Positions 32,196 through 40,517 of a stretch of 57,089 nucleotides of DNA are shown in pieces. The notes beneath the pieces are model-generated. The model was not told the origin of the DNA. It saw only the letters and a list, made by a program, of their open reading frames with translations, and searched no databases. The stretch's first letter is position 1. Each line of letters starts with the position of its first letter. Origin of the DNA: a virus; the IMG/VR virus record IMGVR_UViG_3300025087_001783, positions 1-57,089 of that record, one strand, 5' to 3'. Made by a program: the position numbers and the translations under genes.

Positions 32196-33254
32196 ATGGC
32201 CTCCGCGATTAAAGACAACCCGTTCTCCGCAGATTATCATTTACTGTATTTTGCTGAATTTGTGAAAGCTGTGCAGGATGCTGGTGGAACCACACCGCAT
32301 ATGCTGATGACAGTCGAGTCCGCAAGGCGCCAAAAGCACACGGATGAAAAACTGTGGTGGGCAGGTTGTTATGCGTTCGTGTACAACTACGCCAGCGCGG
32401 AGGTTTTATACAACCACTGGCGTCCAGGAGAATGGACTGTGGACGAACTATCTAAGTGGATTGGCGAAAACTGGAAGGGCATTAAGTTTCGCAAGGAGCG
32501 CAAGGCTGCTAGGAGCGTGGCGCGCTTGACAACTTGCATGCAAACGTACTATGATTTTATGGAGCGCGTTCCGGATCGTGATTGGTTCCGCAGCAAAAAT
32601 GGGTATTCCGGTGGGGAGCGTTATAACGCCGCGTTTGAGGATATATGCAACAATGTAAAGTACATGGGCAGATATATTGCAATCCGGTGGTTGGAGGTTG
32701 TGCGGCGCGTGTTTGACATCGACATGGAGATGCCTGACTTGCGGTCCAGGGATGGCGATCATCCTCGCAAGGCATTGGCACTGATGTATCCGGAGCATCT
32801 GACTGCACTGATGGGTGGCAACTCTGATGCTGAAATTGCTGAAACGGATGAGGTTGTTGAGATTTGCAAAGAGGACTTGCGCAAGCTGTATGGCGTCAAA
32901 ACGGATTATTACACCATGCAGTCGCTGCTGTGCGAGTATAAGCAGAGCTGCCTTGGGCGCAGACAATATCCTGGCAAGTCCGTTGACAGCGAGTTGTCAT
33001 ACTTCGAAAAGGTTTGCACGGATTGGTGGGGGGATGCGTTTCGTGAGCAGACAATCATGTACGACGTTCGTAGAACGATATTTCCATCCTACATGCTTGG
33101 AGAGGTCCAGGGTTGGAGTGGAGTACGCGAGGAGCTGGGTAATGTGCTGGTTGACCATGGCTATACTTGGAGTGACAGGGTGTATAATTATGTCAAAACC
33201 AAGGATTTTTCCAATCCTGTGTTGCGGTCTAGCAAGGTTACGAGTATTCTATGA
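32196..33254 (+). CDS. Candidate DNA-base hypermodification enzyme (ADDT / aGPT-Pplase-like)
   Basis: A 352-aa alpha-helical protein, Trp/Tyr-rich, directly followed by the phosphatase, kinase and 5-hmdU-kinase helical genes. The segment SLLCEYKQSCLGRRQYPGKS followed by VDSELSY resembles, from memory, the LC.YK...GRRYxG...D pattern of amino acid:DNA transferases and the alpha-glutamyl/putrescinyl thymine pyrophosphorylase families of hypermodifying phages. If so, it would attach an amino acid or polyamine to activated hydroxymethyluracil in DNA. This is an inference from context and partial motif, not a firm family call. Confidence 0.45.
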   Translation: MASAIKDNPFSADYHLLYFAEFVKAVQDAGGTTPHMLMTVESARRQKHTDEKLWWAGCYAFVYNYASAEVLYNHWRPGEWTVDELSKWIGENWKGIKFRKERKAARSVARLTTCMQTYYDFMERVPDRDWFRSKNGYSGGERYNAAFEDICNNVKYMGRYIAIRWLEVVRRVFDIDMEMPDLRSRDGDHPRKALALMYPEHLTALMGGNSDAEIAETDEVVEICKEDLRKLYGVKTDYYTMQSLLCEYKQSCLGRRQYPGKSVDSELSYFEKVCTDWWGDAFREQTIMYDVRRTIFPSYMLGEVQGWSGVREELGNVLVDHGYTWSDRVYNYVKTKDFSNPVLRSSKVTSIL

Positions 33255-33685
33255 GAGCCACACCTATTTTACCAGGGAAATTATACCAGGGTCCAGAGTT
33301 CGGTAACAGGCCTTTGCAGGAGAAATTATCATTAATCAGGGATAATAGGATTGATGTCGTAATTAATGTTTACAAGAATCCTGATGTCAAGTTGCGAGAG
33401 AGGATGTACGAGTATATCTATTTCCCTATGTCGGATGGAAAAACATTCAATGCACTGGAGCTGATGGATCTTGCGGAGCGCGCTGCGGATTTGCTCAGGG
33501 CAGGTTATGTTATTTATACCCACTGCCATGCTGGCAGGAATCGCAGTGGATTCCTGAACGCGTTGATTGTTAGGGACTATTGCAATATTCCCGGTCATCA
33601 GGCATTGCAGCATGTCAGGCAAATGCGACCGCGCGCTGTTGACAACGAGTATTTTGAGTGGTTCTTAGAGGAGATTGATGCATGA
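33251..33685 (+). CDS. Dual-specificity-type phosphatase
   Basis: A 144-aa protein with the cysteine phosphatase loop HCHAGRNRS (C92, R98, S99; CX5R) and a candidate general acid in FPMSDGKTF (about residue 60). It starts within the previous stop (ATGA) and overlaps the kinase gene after it. Its place between two predicted DNA-modification enzymes suggests it removes a phosphate from a nucleotide or DNA base intermediate; a protein phosphatase role cannot be excluded. Confidence 0.8.
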   Translation: MRATPILPGKLYQGPEFGNRPLQEKLSLIRDNRIDVVINVYKNPDVKLRERMYEYIYFPMSDGKTFNALELMDLAERAADLLRAGYVIYTHCHAGRNRSGFLNALIVRDYCNIPGHQALQHVRQMRPRAVDNEYFEWFLEEIDA

Positions 33686-34287
33686 TCATACAGTTGCGCG
33701 GCACATCAGGATCAGGCAAAACCTATACCGCTCGATCGTTTATGGAGTGCTATGCTCCCGACATTCAAATTTGTGATATTGGCGGCAAGACTGTTGCGCA
33801 TTGCGTGTATTGGGAGATGCAACCTGTATACTTGTTGGGCAGTTACAAGAATGTTTGTGGGGGATGCGATAGCATCAGCAGTCAGGACATGGTTTGCAGC
33901 CTGGTGCGGCATTTCAGCCAGTTTGGGCATGTAATTTTCGAGGGCCTGATAATGTCGCACTTATACGCGCGCTATGCAGCGTTGGCAGATGAGATGTCAG
34001 AAGCTGGGGATGTATTTACGTTTGCGTTTATGGATACTCCACTAGAGTTGTGCTTGGAGCGTATCGTACAGCGCAGGATTACCAAAGGTAATTATAAGGA
34101 GCTTAATCCTGACAATACGATTGGCAAGTACGAATCTACGCATGCTGTGGCAGAAAAGCTCAGGAAAGCTGGGTACAACGTTGTTTGGATCAATCATAAG
34201 AAAACTCCTGTTACACAGCTGATCAGTTTGCTGCATAAAGACAACATACCATTTGAGCAGTCCTATCGGGAGGAAAGTTTCCGATGA
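33682..34287 (+). CDS. P-loop kinase, candidate 5-hydroxymethyl-dU DNA kinase catalytic subunit
   Basis: A 201-aa protein with Walker A GTSGSGKT (7-14), a lid-type segment RIVQRRITKGNYKEL and a typical AAA_33/zeta-like kinase core. ATGA overlaps both sides; the next gene has the helical domain characteristic of phage 5-hmdU DNA kinases. Those kinases phosphorylate hydroxymethyluracil already in DNA, activating it for further modification. Here kinase and helical parts are separate proteins that probably form one complex. A nucleotide kinase is an alternative. Confidence 0.65.
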   Translation: MIIQLRGTSGSGKTYTARSFMECYAPDIQICDIGGKTVAHCVYWEMQPVYLLGSYKNVCGGCDSISSQDMVCSLVRHFSQFGHVIFEGLIMSHLYARYAALADEMSEAGDVFTFAFMDTPLELCLERIVQRRITKGNYKELNPDNTIGKYESTHAVAEKLRKAGYNVVWINHKKTPVTQLISLLHKDNIPFEQSYREESFR

Positions 34288-35174
34288 AGCTGAAAGCGTC
34301 GCATGTTGCTAGATATTTTCAATTCTGCGCAGAACGGCATGCAATATATGCATGTAGGCAACGCGGCGATGAGTGGCCATGGACAACCAACGAAATCCTG
34401 AAAACATACAAGTTTACCAATGTATACAGAGAGTTAGACATTGGGACGGTATGGTTGCGAGAGAACATTCGTGGGCCGTATGCTGATGATCCGGAGCTGT
34501 TTTTCAATATTGCATTGTATCGCAGGTACAACTATTGGCCCATGGCTGAATGTATAGGATATGTTGATGTTTACGAGGAAGTGCTACAGCTTCCTGACAT
34601 AGCGCGCTCTTACAAAACGCACGGTGGGCAGGTGTTTACAGGTGCGCACATGATTAACTGCCCAAAACCGTTCAAAAGCAAGATCGACTACGTGTTTGAT
34701 ATTGGCGCCAAAGAGCTGTGGGAAAAGCGCAGGGGTATAGAGGATTGTCATTCATTGCAGGAAGCGTTCAACTGGCTGAAAACATTGGGAGGTTTTGGCC
34801 CATTTATTAGCTATGAGGTTGTTACAGATTTGCGTTGGACGCGCTATTTACAAGACGCTCCTGACATAAATACTTGGGCAAACCCTGGTCCTGGGGCACA
34901 GCGTGGTATATTGCGGTTGATGGACTACCCTATCAACAATCATGCAGGCCTCCCAAAGCTACCACCAGGGGTAAAGTGTCCTGGCAGCTTTATTGCTGCA
35001 ATGCAGGCACTGTTAGAAAAATCCAGGAGCGTTCTGCCTGATTGGATGCCGGCATTTGAATTAAGGGATGTGGAGCACAGCTTGTGCGAATTTGACAAGT
35101 ACGAGCGTGTCAGGACTGGCGAGGGTCGTCCAAGAAGCAAGTTCGTACCGCCACATTTACGCGATCAAGTTTAG
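34284..35174 (+). CDS. 5-hmdU DNA kinase helical-domain protein (HMUDK_hel-like)
   Basis: A 296-aa protein with the signature of this family: AERHAIYACRQRG, WPWTTNEILKTYKFTNVYRE, a later FGPFISYEVVTDLRW, ANPGPGAQRG and VEHSLCEFDKYERVRTGEGR near the end. These blocks are conserved in proteins of phages with hypermodified thymine. In other phages the domain belongs to 5-hmdU DNA kinases; in this window the kinase core is the preceding gene. It probably binds the modified base in DNA. The last codons contain CAAGTTTAG. Confidence 0.75.
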   Translation: MKLKASHVARYFQFCAERHAIYACRQRGDEWPWTTNEILKTYKFTNVYRELDIGTVWLRENIRGPYADDPELFFNIALYRRYNYWPMAECIGYVDVYEEVLQLPDIARSYKTHGGQVFTGAHMINCPKPFKSKIDYVFDIGAKELWEKRRGIEDCHSLQEAFNWLKTLGGFGPFISYEVVTDLRWTRYLQDAPDINTWANPGPGAQRGILRLMDYPINNHAGLPKLPPGVKCPGSFIAAMQALLEKSRSVLPDWMPAFELRDVEHSLCEFDKYERVRTGEGRPRSKFVPPHLRDQV

Positions 35175-35180
35175 TTAAAT

Positions 35181-35465
35181 ATGAACACCAAGCAATATTA
35201 CCTAGAGCTGACAGATAAGGAAAAAGAAGACGCCAAGAATTTCCATAACGCTGTTGTTGCTGCGGTTGATAAGTTTGCGGCAACCTACGGATATATGCCA
35301 AGCTGTGTGTATATGCGCGAGGATCAGATAATTGATGGGTTTGTAATACCTGCGAAAGTTGCTCCGCAGCCGCCATACCATATCATGCTTGGCCCATATG
35401 TAATTGCTCGCACCCCTAAGATATTCATAGGAGTTAGAAATGGAAAACGAAATCACAAAAGCTAA
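35181..35465 (+). CDS. Small protein of unknown function
   Basis: 94 aa from ATG 35181, six bases after the previous stop. There is no Shine-Dalgarno (TTTAGTTAAAT precedes it), so translation may depend on coupling. The N-terminal helix is charged (LTDKEKEDAKNF); the C-terminal part ends basic. It overlaps the next gene by 26 bases. No family recognised. Confidence 0.5.
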   Translation: MNTKQYYLELTDKEKEDAKNFHNAVVAAVDKFAATYGYMPSCVYMREDQIIDGFVIPAKVAPQPPYHIMLGPYVIARTPKIFIGVRNGKRNHKS

Positions 35466-35877
35466 GACTCTTGAAGTCACTGCTGACGATTTGTACAAGG
35501 ATTTATCTGGAAAGGCTGGTGATCATGTCAATGATGTCAATGTGCTGATGTCATTGCTGCACAACCTACACGTTGCCAAGGAGCGAGTGTACAATTTATC
35601 ATTTTGCCGGAGAGGTCTGGTTGGAGTTTGGATGAACCTGGCTCGCAAGTATGACAGGATCGATGCCATGTCCTGCTCCGAAGACTATCGCAATTTTACC
35701 TATATTGACACGCTATTTGACACGGCTGCGTACGCGCTGAAGATGATTGATATCCTGCGCAAGATGTACCCAGAGGCATTTGACAAGTGGCTGGAGAACG
35801 TGTATTGCGAATACACTGGACATAGTATCACTCACGTTCGTAAGATACTGAATGGGGATGGAAATGAACAGCGATAA
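35440..35877 (+). CDS. Conserved phage-type protein, possibly DUF1599/nucleotide-modification associated
   Basis: 145 aa, with RBS ATAGGAG. The segment GVWMNLARKYDRID followed by YIDTLFDTAAYALKMIDIL resembles the pattern KxxRL ... DTL.DLANYAL of DUF1599/MazG-like proteins that occur beside nucleotide metabolism and DNA modification genes in phages. If right, it may act on nucleotides. The match is by eye only. Confidence 0.4.
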   Translation: MENEITKAKTLEVTADDLYKDLSGKAGDHVNDVNVLMSLLHNLHVAKERVYNLSFCRRGLVGVWMNLARKYDRIDAMSCSEDYRNFTYIDTLFDTAAYALKMIDILRKMYPEAFDKWLENVYCEYTGHSITHVRKILNGDGNEQR

Positions 35878-36052
35878 GGATGTATACATCGAGATTGATG
35901 TTATTAAGCTGATGATCACGACAGCGGCAGCACTGTCGTTTTGCATGACAGTTATCTTGTTTATTACTGGGCTTATACTGCTGTGCGTTTTGTCGTTGCT
36001 TATTACGCTGCCTCTTTGCATGCTATTCCTAGCATACGTTATGGAAGCGTGA
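35864..36052 (+). CDS. Small membrane protein (62 aa)
   Basis: ATG 35864 is chosen over 35852 because GGGGATGG precedes it. One or two hydrophobic helices fill most of the protein (about 15-58; SFCMTVILFITGLILLCVL, then ITLPLCMLFLAYV). It overlaps the previous gene by 14 bases and is two bases before the polymerase start. Possibly a membrane anchor or superinfection protein; no evidence for either. Confidence 0.6.
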   Translation: MNSDKDVYIEIDVIKLMITTAAALSFCMTVILFITGLILLCVLSLLITLPLCMLFLAYVMEA

Positions 36053-36053
36053 T

Positions 36054-38609
36054 ATGAGCAATCCTTCTGAGACCAACGAGGTTTGCATAAAGTGTGGATT
36101 GTGGAAGGGATGCAAAACACCATTTATGCCCGCTCATGGCCCAGAGGATGCAAAGCTGACGATTGTAGGAGAGGCTCCTGGAGCACAGGAGGATGAGATT
36201 GGAATACCGTTTGTTGGACAGAGTGGGGAATTGTTGCGTAATGTATTGCGGGAGGTTGGTTTTGATCCTGAGAAGGATGTCAGATATACGAACGTCGTAC
36301 GTTGCAGGCCTCCGGACAATAAACTAGGTTCGAAGGCGATTATCAAAGCCTGTAGCCAATTTGCCCATCAAGAGCTGGCTGGCACCCCACAAGGGCAAAT
36401 TTGGTTGATGGGAGGCAGTGCTCTCATGGGGATTCTAGGAGAAGTTGGCATCACTGCTTGGAACGGGATAAAGGTAGAAAAGGGTGGAAATACCTTTGTC
36501 CCACTCTATCACCCTGCTTATATTCTGCGCAATATGAACATGCTGGACGAGTGGTTGGATGCCATGCTGAAGGCAGTAGATGGAGAAGAGGAGCGTAAGG
36601 GTTTTGAGCGCGTGATTATCAATACTGTGCAGGGCATGCTAGAGATGCAGCTGGACCTCGCGGAGTATGATGTTATCAGTTACGACACAGAGACCAGCGA
36701 TCTCAATCCATATGCTGAGTACAGCTTCGTACTGTCTGCCAGCTTTGCCAGGCCTGGACGCGCGTACGCATTTCCATTAGATCATCCAGAAACACCATGG
36801 TCTGTAGCTGAGCGGGAGCAGGTATATGATATATTATGCGATGTATTGATGTCGCATAACGGTCGTGTTGTTGGACACAATATCAAGTTTGACCAGCTGC
36901 ATACATTGGCTTATGCGGACATAGATTTTGCTGCTGGTGGGGACAGCATGCTTATCAGCCACTTGCTGGATAGTCGCAGAGGTATTCATGGATTGAAGCA
37001 TTTGGCAGGTATGCACCTAGGAATGTATGAGTATGAACAAGAACTATCTATTTATATTAACAGTCATCCAGAGGCAAACCCACATAAAGGTGGTTCGTAT
37101 GCTTTTGTACCTTTGGACATTTTGTTGCCATATGGTGCTATGGATGCAGAGGCCACGTTATTACTGGTTGAAAAGTTGTATGATAGTTTATCGGACGCGC
37201 AGCGGACGCTTTATGACGAGATGGTGATACCTGCCAGCAATGTACTGTGTCGTATGCAGAGTAATGGGTTGAATCTGGACACGTACATTGCAGCGCGTTA
37301 TGCTAAGATTTACAACTGGCGCCAGCATCGTTTGTACGAGGAGTTGCAAAACGATCCTAAGGTTCGTAGGATGGTCAAAAAACATGCTACGAACAAGAAA
37401 TGGAAATTCAACCCAAACTCGTCGTACCACTTGTCAGAGCTGTATTTTGAGCAGTATAAAATACCTGTTGTTGGAGAAACTCCAAAGGGCAGGCCGTCCA
37501 CAAGCGCGAAGCTGTACAAGAACCTTGAGGAAAGATTTCCAATATTACACAAAGTGCGATATTATAAGTTGCTGACAAAAATGCTTGGGACATACATTGA
37601 GCCTGTACAGGGGAAGTGGTTGTCAGCAGATGGTAGGGTGCGTTCTACATACTTGCTGCACGGGACTGTTACCGGCAGGCTTGCCTCTGAGCAGCCAAAT
37701 TTACAAAACATTCCCACACCCGAAAAAGAGCCAGGTACATTGCTGGAAACCTTGCCAATCAAGAATGTGTTTACTCATACCTACAAGGGTGGGTTGGTGA
37801 TGAGTGTTGACTATAGTGGTATGGAGCTGAGAGTATTTGCAAGCGTTGCAAAATGCATGTTGATGATATCTATTCACAAGAGCGGGCTGGATTTCCATAG
37901 AATGGTTGCAGCTTTGAGCTTGCGCATGATCAGCAAAAACGATATGCTGCAGGTGGATGATTGGGCATATGCAAAAGCACAATTCCAGCCAATCATAGGA
38001 CAGATAGACAAGCCGACGCGTTATGTTTACAAATGGACGAACTGGACATTATTGTACGGTGGCGACGAGTACACGTTGCACCGTATGTACGACGTGCCCA
38101 TTGAAGACGCGCAGGAAACCGTGCGTATGTATTATGACATGTTCCCAGAAGTGCTTGAGTACAGGGAAAGTTGTAGGGAGTTTGCTGAGGATCATGGCTA
38201 TATAGAGAGTCCGTTCGGGCGCAGGGCACAATTGCCGTACATCAATGACAGAGATAATGGAAAACGCAACAAGGCTGTGCGAGAAGCAGTCAATATGCCT
38301 GTGCAGTCAGCAGCCAGTGATACACTGTTGTGCGCTGCTATTATCATTAATAGGTATATGCAAGAGCAATGCATGAAGTCTATGCTTGTAAATACTGTGC
38401 ACGACAGCTTGATGATTGACGCGCATCCAAAGGAAATAGAGCATTTGGCATATCTGTGCAAGACTCGTATGGAGAATATCAGTAAGTACGCGGCAGTGCA
38501 AATGCCAAATGTGGATTTCAGCTGGCTTATAAGCCCGCTTAAGGCAGATGTAGATGTCGGCACCCATTATGGTGTCATGGAGGATATTGACGAATGGATG
38601 AAAAAGTAG
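36054..38609 (+). CDS. DNA polymerase I with N-terminal uracil-DNA glycosylase domain
   Basis: An 851-aa protein. Residues about 8-180 are a family-4-like UDG: CIKC (11-14), VGEAPGAQEDEIGIPFVGQSG, NVVRCRPP, a further Cys in ACSQ (possible iron-sulphur ligands) and PLYHPAYIL. Then a 3'-5' exonuclease (DTETSD, D211/E213; GHNIKFD; YGAMDAEA) and a family A polymerase: VDYSGMELR as motif A, RYVYKWTNWTLLYG as the O-helix (K660, W664), and VHDS (783-785) as motif C. The O-helix Phe is Trp and the usual HDE is HDS. A UDG-PolA fusion occurs in the hydroxymethyluracil phage SPO1, in line with the modification genes upstream. Start ATG 36054 after GAAGCGTGAT. Confidence 0.9.
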   Translation: MSNPSETNEVCIKCGLWKGCKTPFMPAHGPEDAKLTIVGEAPGAQEDEIGIPFVGQSGELLRNVLREVGFDPEKDVRYTNVVRCRPPDNKLGSKAIIKACSQFAHQELAGTPQGQIWLMGGSALMGILGEVGITAWNGIKVEKGGNTFVPLYHPAYILRNMNMLDEWLDAMLKAVDGEEERKGFERVIINTVQGMLEMQLDLAEYDVISYDTETSDLNPYAEYSFVLSASFARPGRAYAFPLDHPETPWSVAEREQVYDILCDVLMSHNGRVVGHNIKFDQLHTLAYADIDFAAGGDSMLISHLLDSRRGIHGLKHLAGMHLGMYEYEQELSIYINSHPEANPHKGGSYAFVPLDILLPYGAMDAEATLLLVEKLYDSLSDAQRTLYDEMVIPASNVLCRMQSNGLNLDTYIAARYAKIYNWRQHRLYEELQNDPKVRRMVKKHATNKKWKFNPNSSYHLSELYFEQYKIPVVGETPKGRPSTSAKLYKNLEERFPILHKVRYYKLLTKMLGTYIEPVQGKWLSADGRVRSTYLLHGTVTGRLASEQPNLQNIPTPEKEPGTLLETLPIKNVFTHTYKGGLVMSVDYSGMELRVFASVAKCMLMISIHKSGLDFHRMVAALSLRMISKNDMLQVDDWAYAKAQFQPIIGQIDKPTRYVYKWTNWTLLYGGDEYTLHRMYDVPIEDAQETVRMYYDMFPEVLEYRESCREFAEDHGYIESPFGRRAQLPYINDRDNGKRNKAVREAVNMPVQSAASDTLLCAAIIINRYMQEQCMKSMLVNTVHDSLMIDAHPKEIEHLAYLCKTRMENISKYAAVQMPNVDFSWLISPLKADVDVGTHYGVMEDIDEWMKK

Positions 38610-38827
38610 ATGGACCGCAGGTTATTAGGATTCCCGTTGATATGCGCGGCAAGCAAGTGCTGGTGTTTAGCAACTTGCCGGAGTTTATCGACAAGCAAAA
38701 ATTGTCGGAGGACGTTCGCGCATGGCTCAATAGTGACGATCCTATTTATGCAGTGTTTTCCAATACTGATATTAGGGTTGAATTGGTGAGGATTTCCAGA
38801 GGAAGGAGAAACGGTCATGGGCGATGA
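38594..38827 (+). CDS. Small protein of unknown function
   Basis: 77 aa from ATG 38594, overlapping the polymerase end by 16 bases. A beta strand (QVIRIPVDMRGKQVLVF), an acidic helix and a basic tail (RISRGRRNGHGR). It overlaps the next gene by 11 bases. Function not recognised; co-translated with polymerase. Confidence 0.6.
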   Translation: MDEKVDGPQVIRIPVDMRGKQVLVFSNLPEFIDKQKLSEDVRAWLNSDDPIYAVFSNTDIRVELVRISRGRRNGHGR

Positions 38828-38972
38828 ACCATTCTATTACAATTCAGAGGATTTCAAGGACTTTCCAGAAGTGACAAGCCAGGATGGGGAAACGTACACT
38901 GGTATTGACACTGTCATCACCTACGATAATGATGGGGAACAGCATGTGGAGGTTATTGTAGATGAACGATGA
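38817..38972 (+). CDS. Very small acidic protein (51 aa)
   Basis: ATG 38817 has a strong RBS (GGAAGGAG). The 51-aa product is highly acidic (SEDFKDFPEV, YDNDGEQHVEV, IVDER) with no cysteine or membrane helix. It could be a DNA-mimic type inhibitor or a polymerase accessory, but only the charge supports that. Confidence 0.6.
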   Translation: MGDEPFYYNSEDFKDFPEVTSQDGETYTGIDTVITYDNDGEQHVEVIVDER

Positions 38973-39519
38973 TATTATCCATGAGATTTCTGGAACACAG
39001 ATATCAGTTGTTGATATGCGTGGCAAGCTGCGCACGTTCGACATCGGCGATATTTTCAATATTGACGAGAGTAACATCAGCAAGGAATTTACCCAGCAAG
39101 CAAGCCTGTACGCGTTCTTTGCAGCATTGGCTGCTACTGCTGAGAAGAAAGCTGCTGATGCGGACTTCTTGAAAGACCAGGAATATGCTCAAGCCGATCA
39201 AGCCAGCCGCGAGGATTTGGAGGAGCAGAGTATCAAATATACTGAGGCAGTTATCAAGTCCATGGTCGTCACGGATGCAGGTTATACCAAGCGTGTGCGC
39301 AATCATATTATTGCAGAGTACGATTACAGGTTATTGAAGGCATTGGCATCCGCGCTGGAGCAGCGTGCAAATATGTTGATTAGTTTGGGGGCATACTTGC
39401 GGCACGAGTTGGATCAGACTGCTATGAATATCAAACGTGCTCAGACTGATGGAGCTGTTGAGGAAGCCAAACGTTTGATGCGTGAACGTAAAGGCGATAA
39501 AAATAGTGGGCAAGTTTAG
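38962..39519 (+). CDS. Conserved-looking helical phage protein
   Basis: 185 aa; ATG 38962 after GTGGAGG. A short beta-rich start (ISVVDMRGKLRTFDIGDIF) is followed by long charged helices (FFAALAATAEKKAADADF, ALASALEQRANML, EAKRLMRERKG). Such recombination-module proteins sometimes act with SSB, the next gene, but no family is recognised. Its stop codon is inside the CAAGTTTAG promoter element. Confidence 0.55.
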   Translation: MNDDIIHEISGTQISVVDMRGKLRTFDIGDIFNIDESNISKEFTQQASLYAFFAALAATAEKKAADADFLKDQEYAQADQASREDLEEQSIKYTEAVIKSMVVTDAGYTKRVRNHIIAEYDYRLLKALASALEQRANMLISLGAYLRHELDQTAMNIKRAQTDGAVEEAKRLMRERKGDKNSGQV

Positions 39520-39525
39520 TATAAT
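39511..39525 (+). promoter_or_regulatory. Promoter, CAAGTTTAGTATAAT type, for the SSB operon
   Basis: The identical 15-mer is at 6810. It overlaps the stop of the preceding gene and lies about 95 bases before the SSB start. The TATAAT is perfect; no consensus -35 is seen. Confidence 0.7.
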
Positions 39526-39529
39526 AGAG

Positions 39530-39576
39530 TTGCCTAGGAGTTGTGGTTGGCAGCCTCTACTGCAATTCCTAGGCAA
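39530..39576 (+). promoter_or_regulatory. 5' leader stem-loop of the SSB transcript
   Basis: A 14-bp stem (39530-39543 with 39563-39576, one G-U pair) and a 19-nt loop. It begins about five bases after the -10 box, so it forms the very 5' end of the mRNA. No T-run follows. Likely an mRNA-stabilising structure for an abundant protein. It is followed by three short ATCACTC-like direct repeats before the RBS AAAAGGAG. Confidence 0.65.
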
Positions 39577-39620
39577 TCTAATCACTCGATCACTCAATCA
39601 CTAACAAAAAGGAGTACGAA

Positions 39621-40508
39621 ATGGCTGTAACAAAGAAACCCGCAAAAATGGATCGTGGCGCGAGGCTGGCTGCTTTGCGCGATAAGATCAAGAACACCGA
39701 TCTTGGAGGCGGTGGGGGTGCTGGATTTTGGTCGCCGAAAGAGGGCGCCAACGTGATCCGTATCCTGCCTGAGGTTGGAGACATGCCGTTCTTTTTCCAA
39801 ACGGTCGGGCGGCATTACTTCCCTCCGGATGGTAAGAAGAACGTATATTGCCCAAAGTTTACCACCGAGGGAGAGCGCGAGTGTCCAGTCTGCGAAATTG
39901 TAGAGGATCTGTATAAGAGTGGTGATGCTGCAAACAAAACGCTTGCTGGCCAGCTGCGAGTTCGCAAGCAGTACTGGATGAATGTCATCGATCGCAGTGC
40001 TGACAAGGACAAAACTGCTCCGCTAATCTACACCCCTGGCCAGAAGGTTTTCGGATCGATCGTGGCACTGATCCAGGATCCGGATTATGGTGACATCCAC
40101 GACATTGAGCAAGGCCTGGATATTACCATTAATCGGTCAGGTAAGGGTTTGGAGACCGAGTATGAAGTGGTTCCACGGCGCAAGGCCTCCCCTCTCAGTC
40201 AGGATCCTGACAAAGCTGCTGAATGGATTGAGAAAGCCAAAGACCTGTCCTGGGCGGAAGTCAGTGAAGATCCCGATGAGGATAAGGAGCTGTCCAGCGG
40301 GCATGCTGTGTATATCCTGCCGTATGATCGTATCGTCAAGGATCATGATCTTGACGATCCGGACTTCATCACTGACGAGGAAGAAGATGATGATGTCGAT
40401 GAAGAAGACGAGGACGAAGATGAAGATGAGGACGAGGAAGATCCACCGACCACTCGTCCTGCTCGTCGAGCACCTACTCGCACGGCGCGACGTTCTACCA
40501 GGCGATAG
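39621..40508 (+). CDS. Single-stranded DNA-binding protein, T4 gp32-like
   Basis: A 295-aa protein with RBS AAAAGGAG. It begins basic (KKPAKMDRGARL). The core has a zinc-binding-type set like that of gp32: GRHYFPPDG, VYCPKF, ECPVCE. A long acidic tail (about 250-278) is typical of gp32 for recruiting partners. Unusually, the acidic run is followed by a basic Arg/Thr/Pro-rich extension (RPARRAPTRTARRSTRR). It coats ssDNA in replication and recombination; next to it are SbcD and RecA. Confidence 0.85.
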   Translation: MAVTKKPAKMDRGARLAALRDKIKNTDLGGGGGAGFWSPKEGANVIRILPEVGDMPFFFQTVGRHYFPPDGKKNVYCPKFTTEGERECPVCEIVEDLYKSGDAANKTLAGQLRVRKQYWMNVIDRSADKDKTAPLIYTPGQKVFGSIVALIQDPDYGDIHDIEQGLDITINRSGKGLETEYEVVPRRKASPLSQDPDKAAEWIEKAKDLSWAEVSEDPDEDKELSSGHAVYILPYDRIVKDHDLDDPDFITDEEEDDDVDEEDEDEDEDEDEEDPPTTRPARRAPTRTARRSTRR

Positions 40509-40517
40509 GGTGCAATA

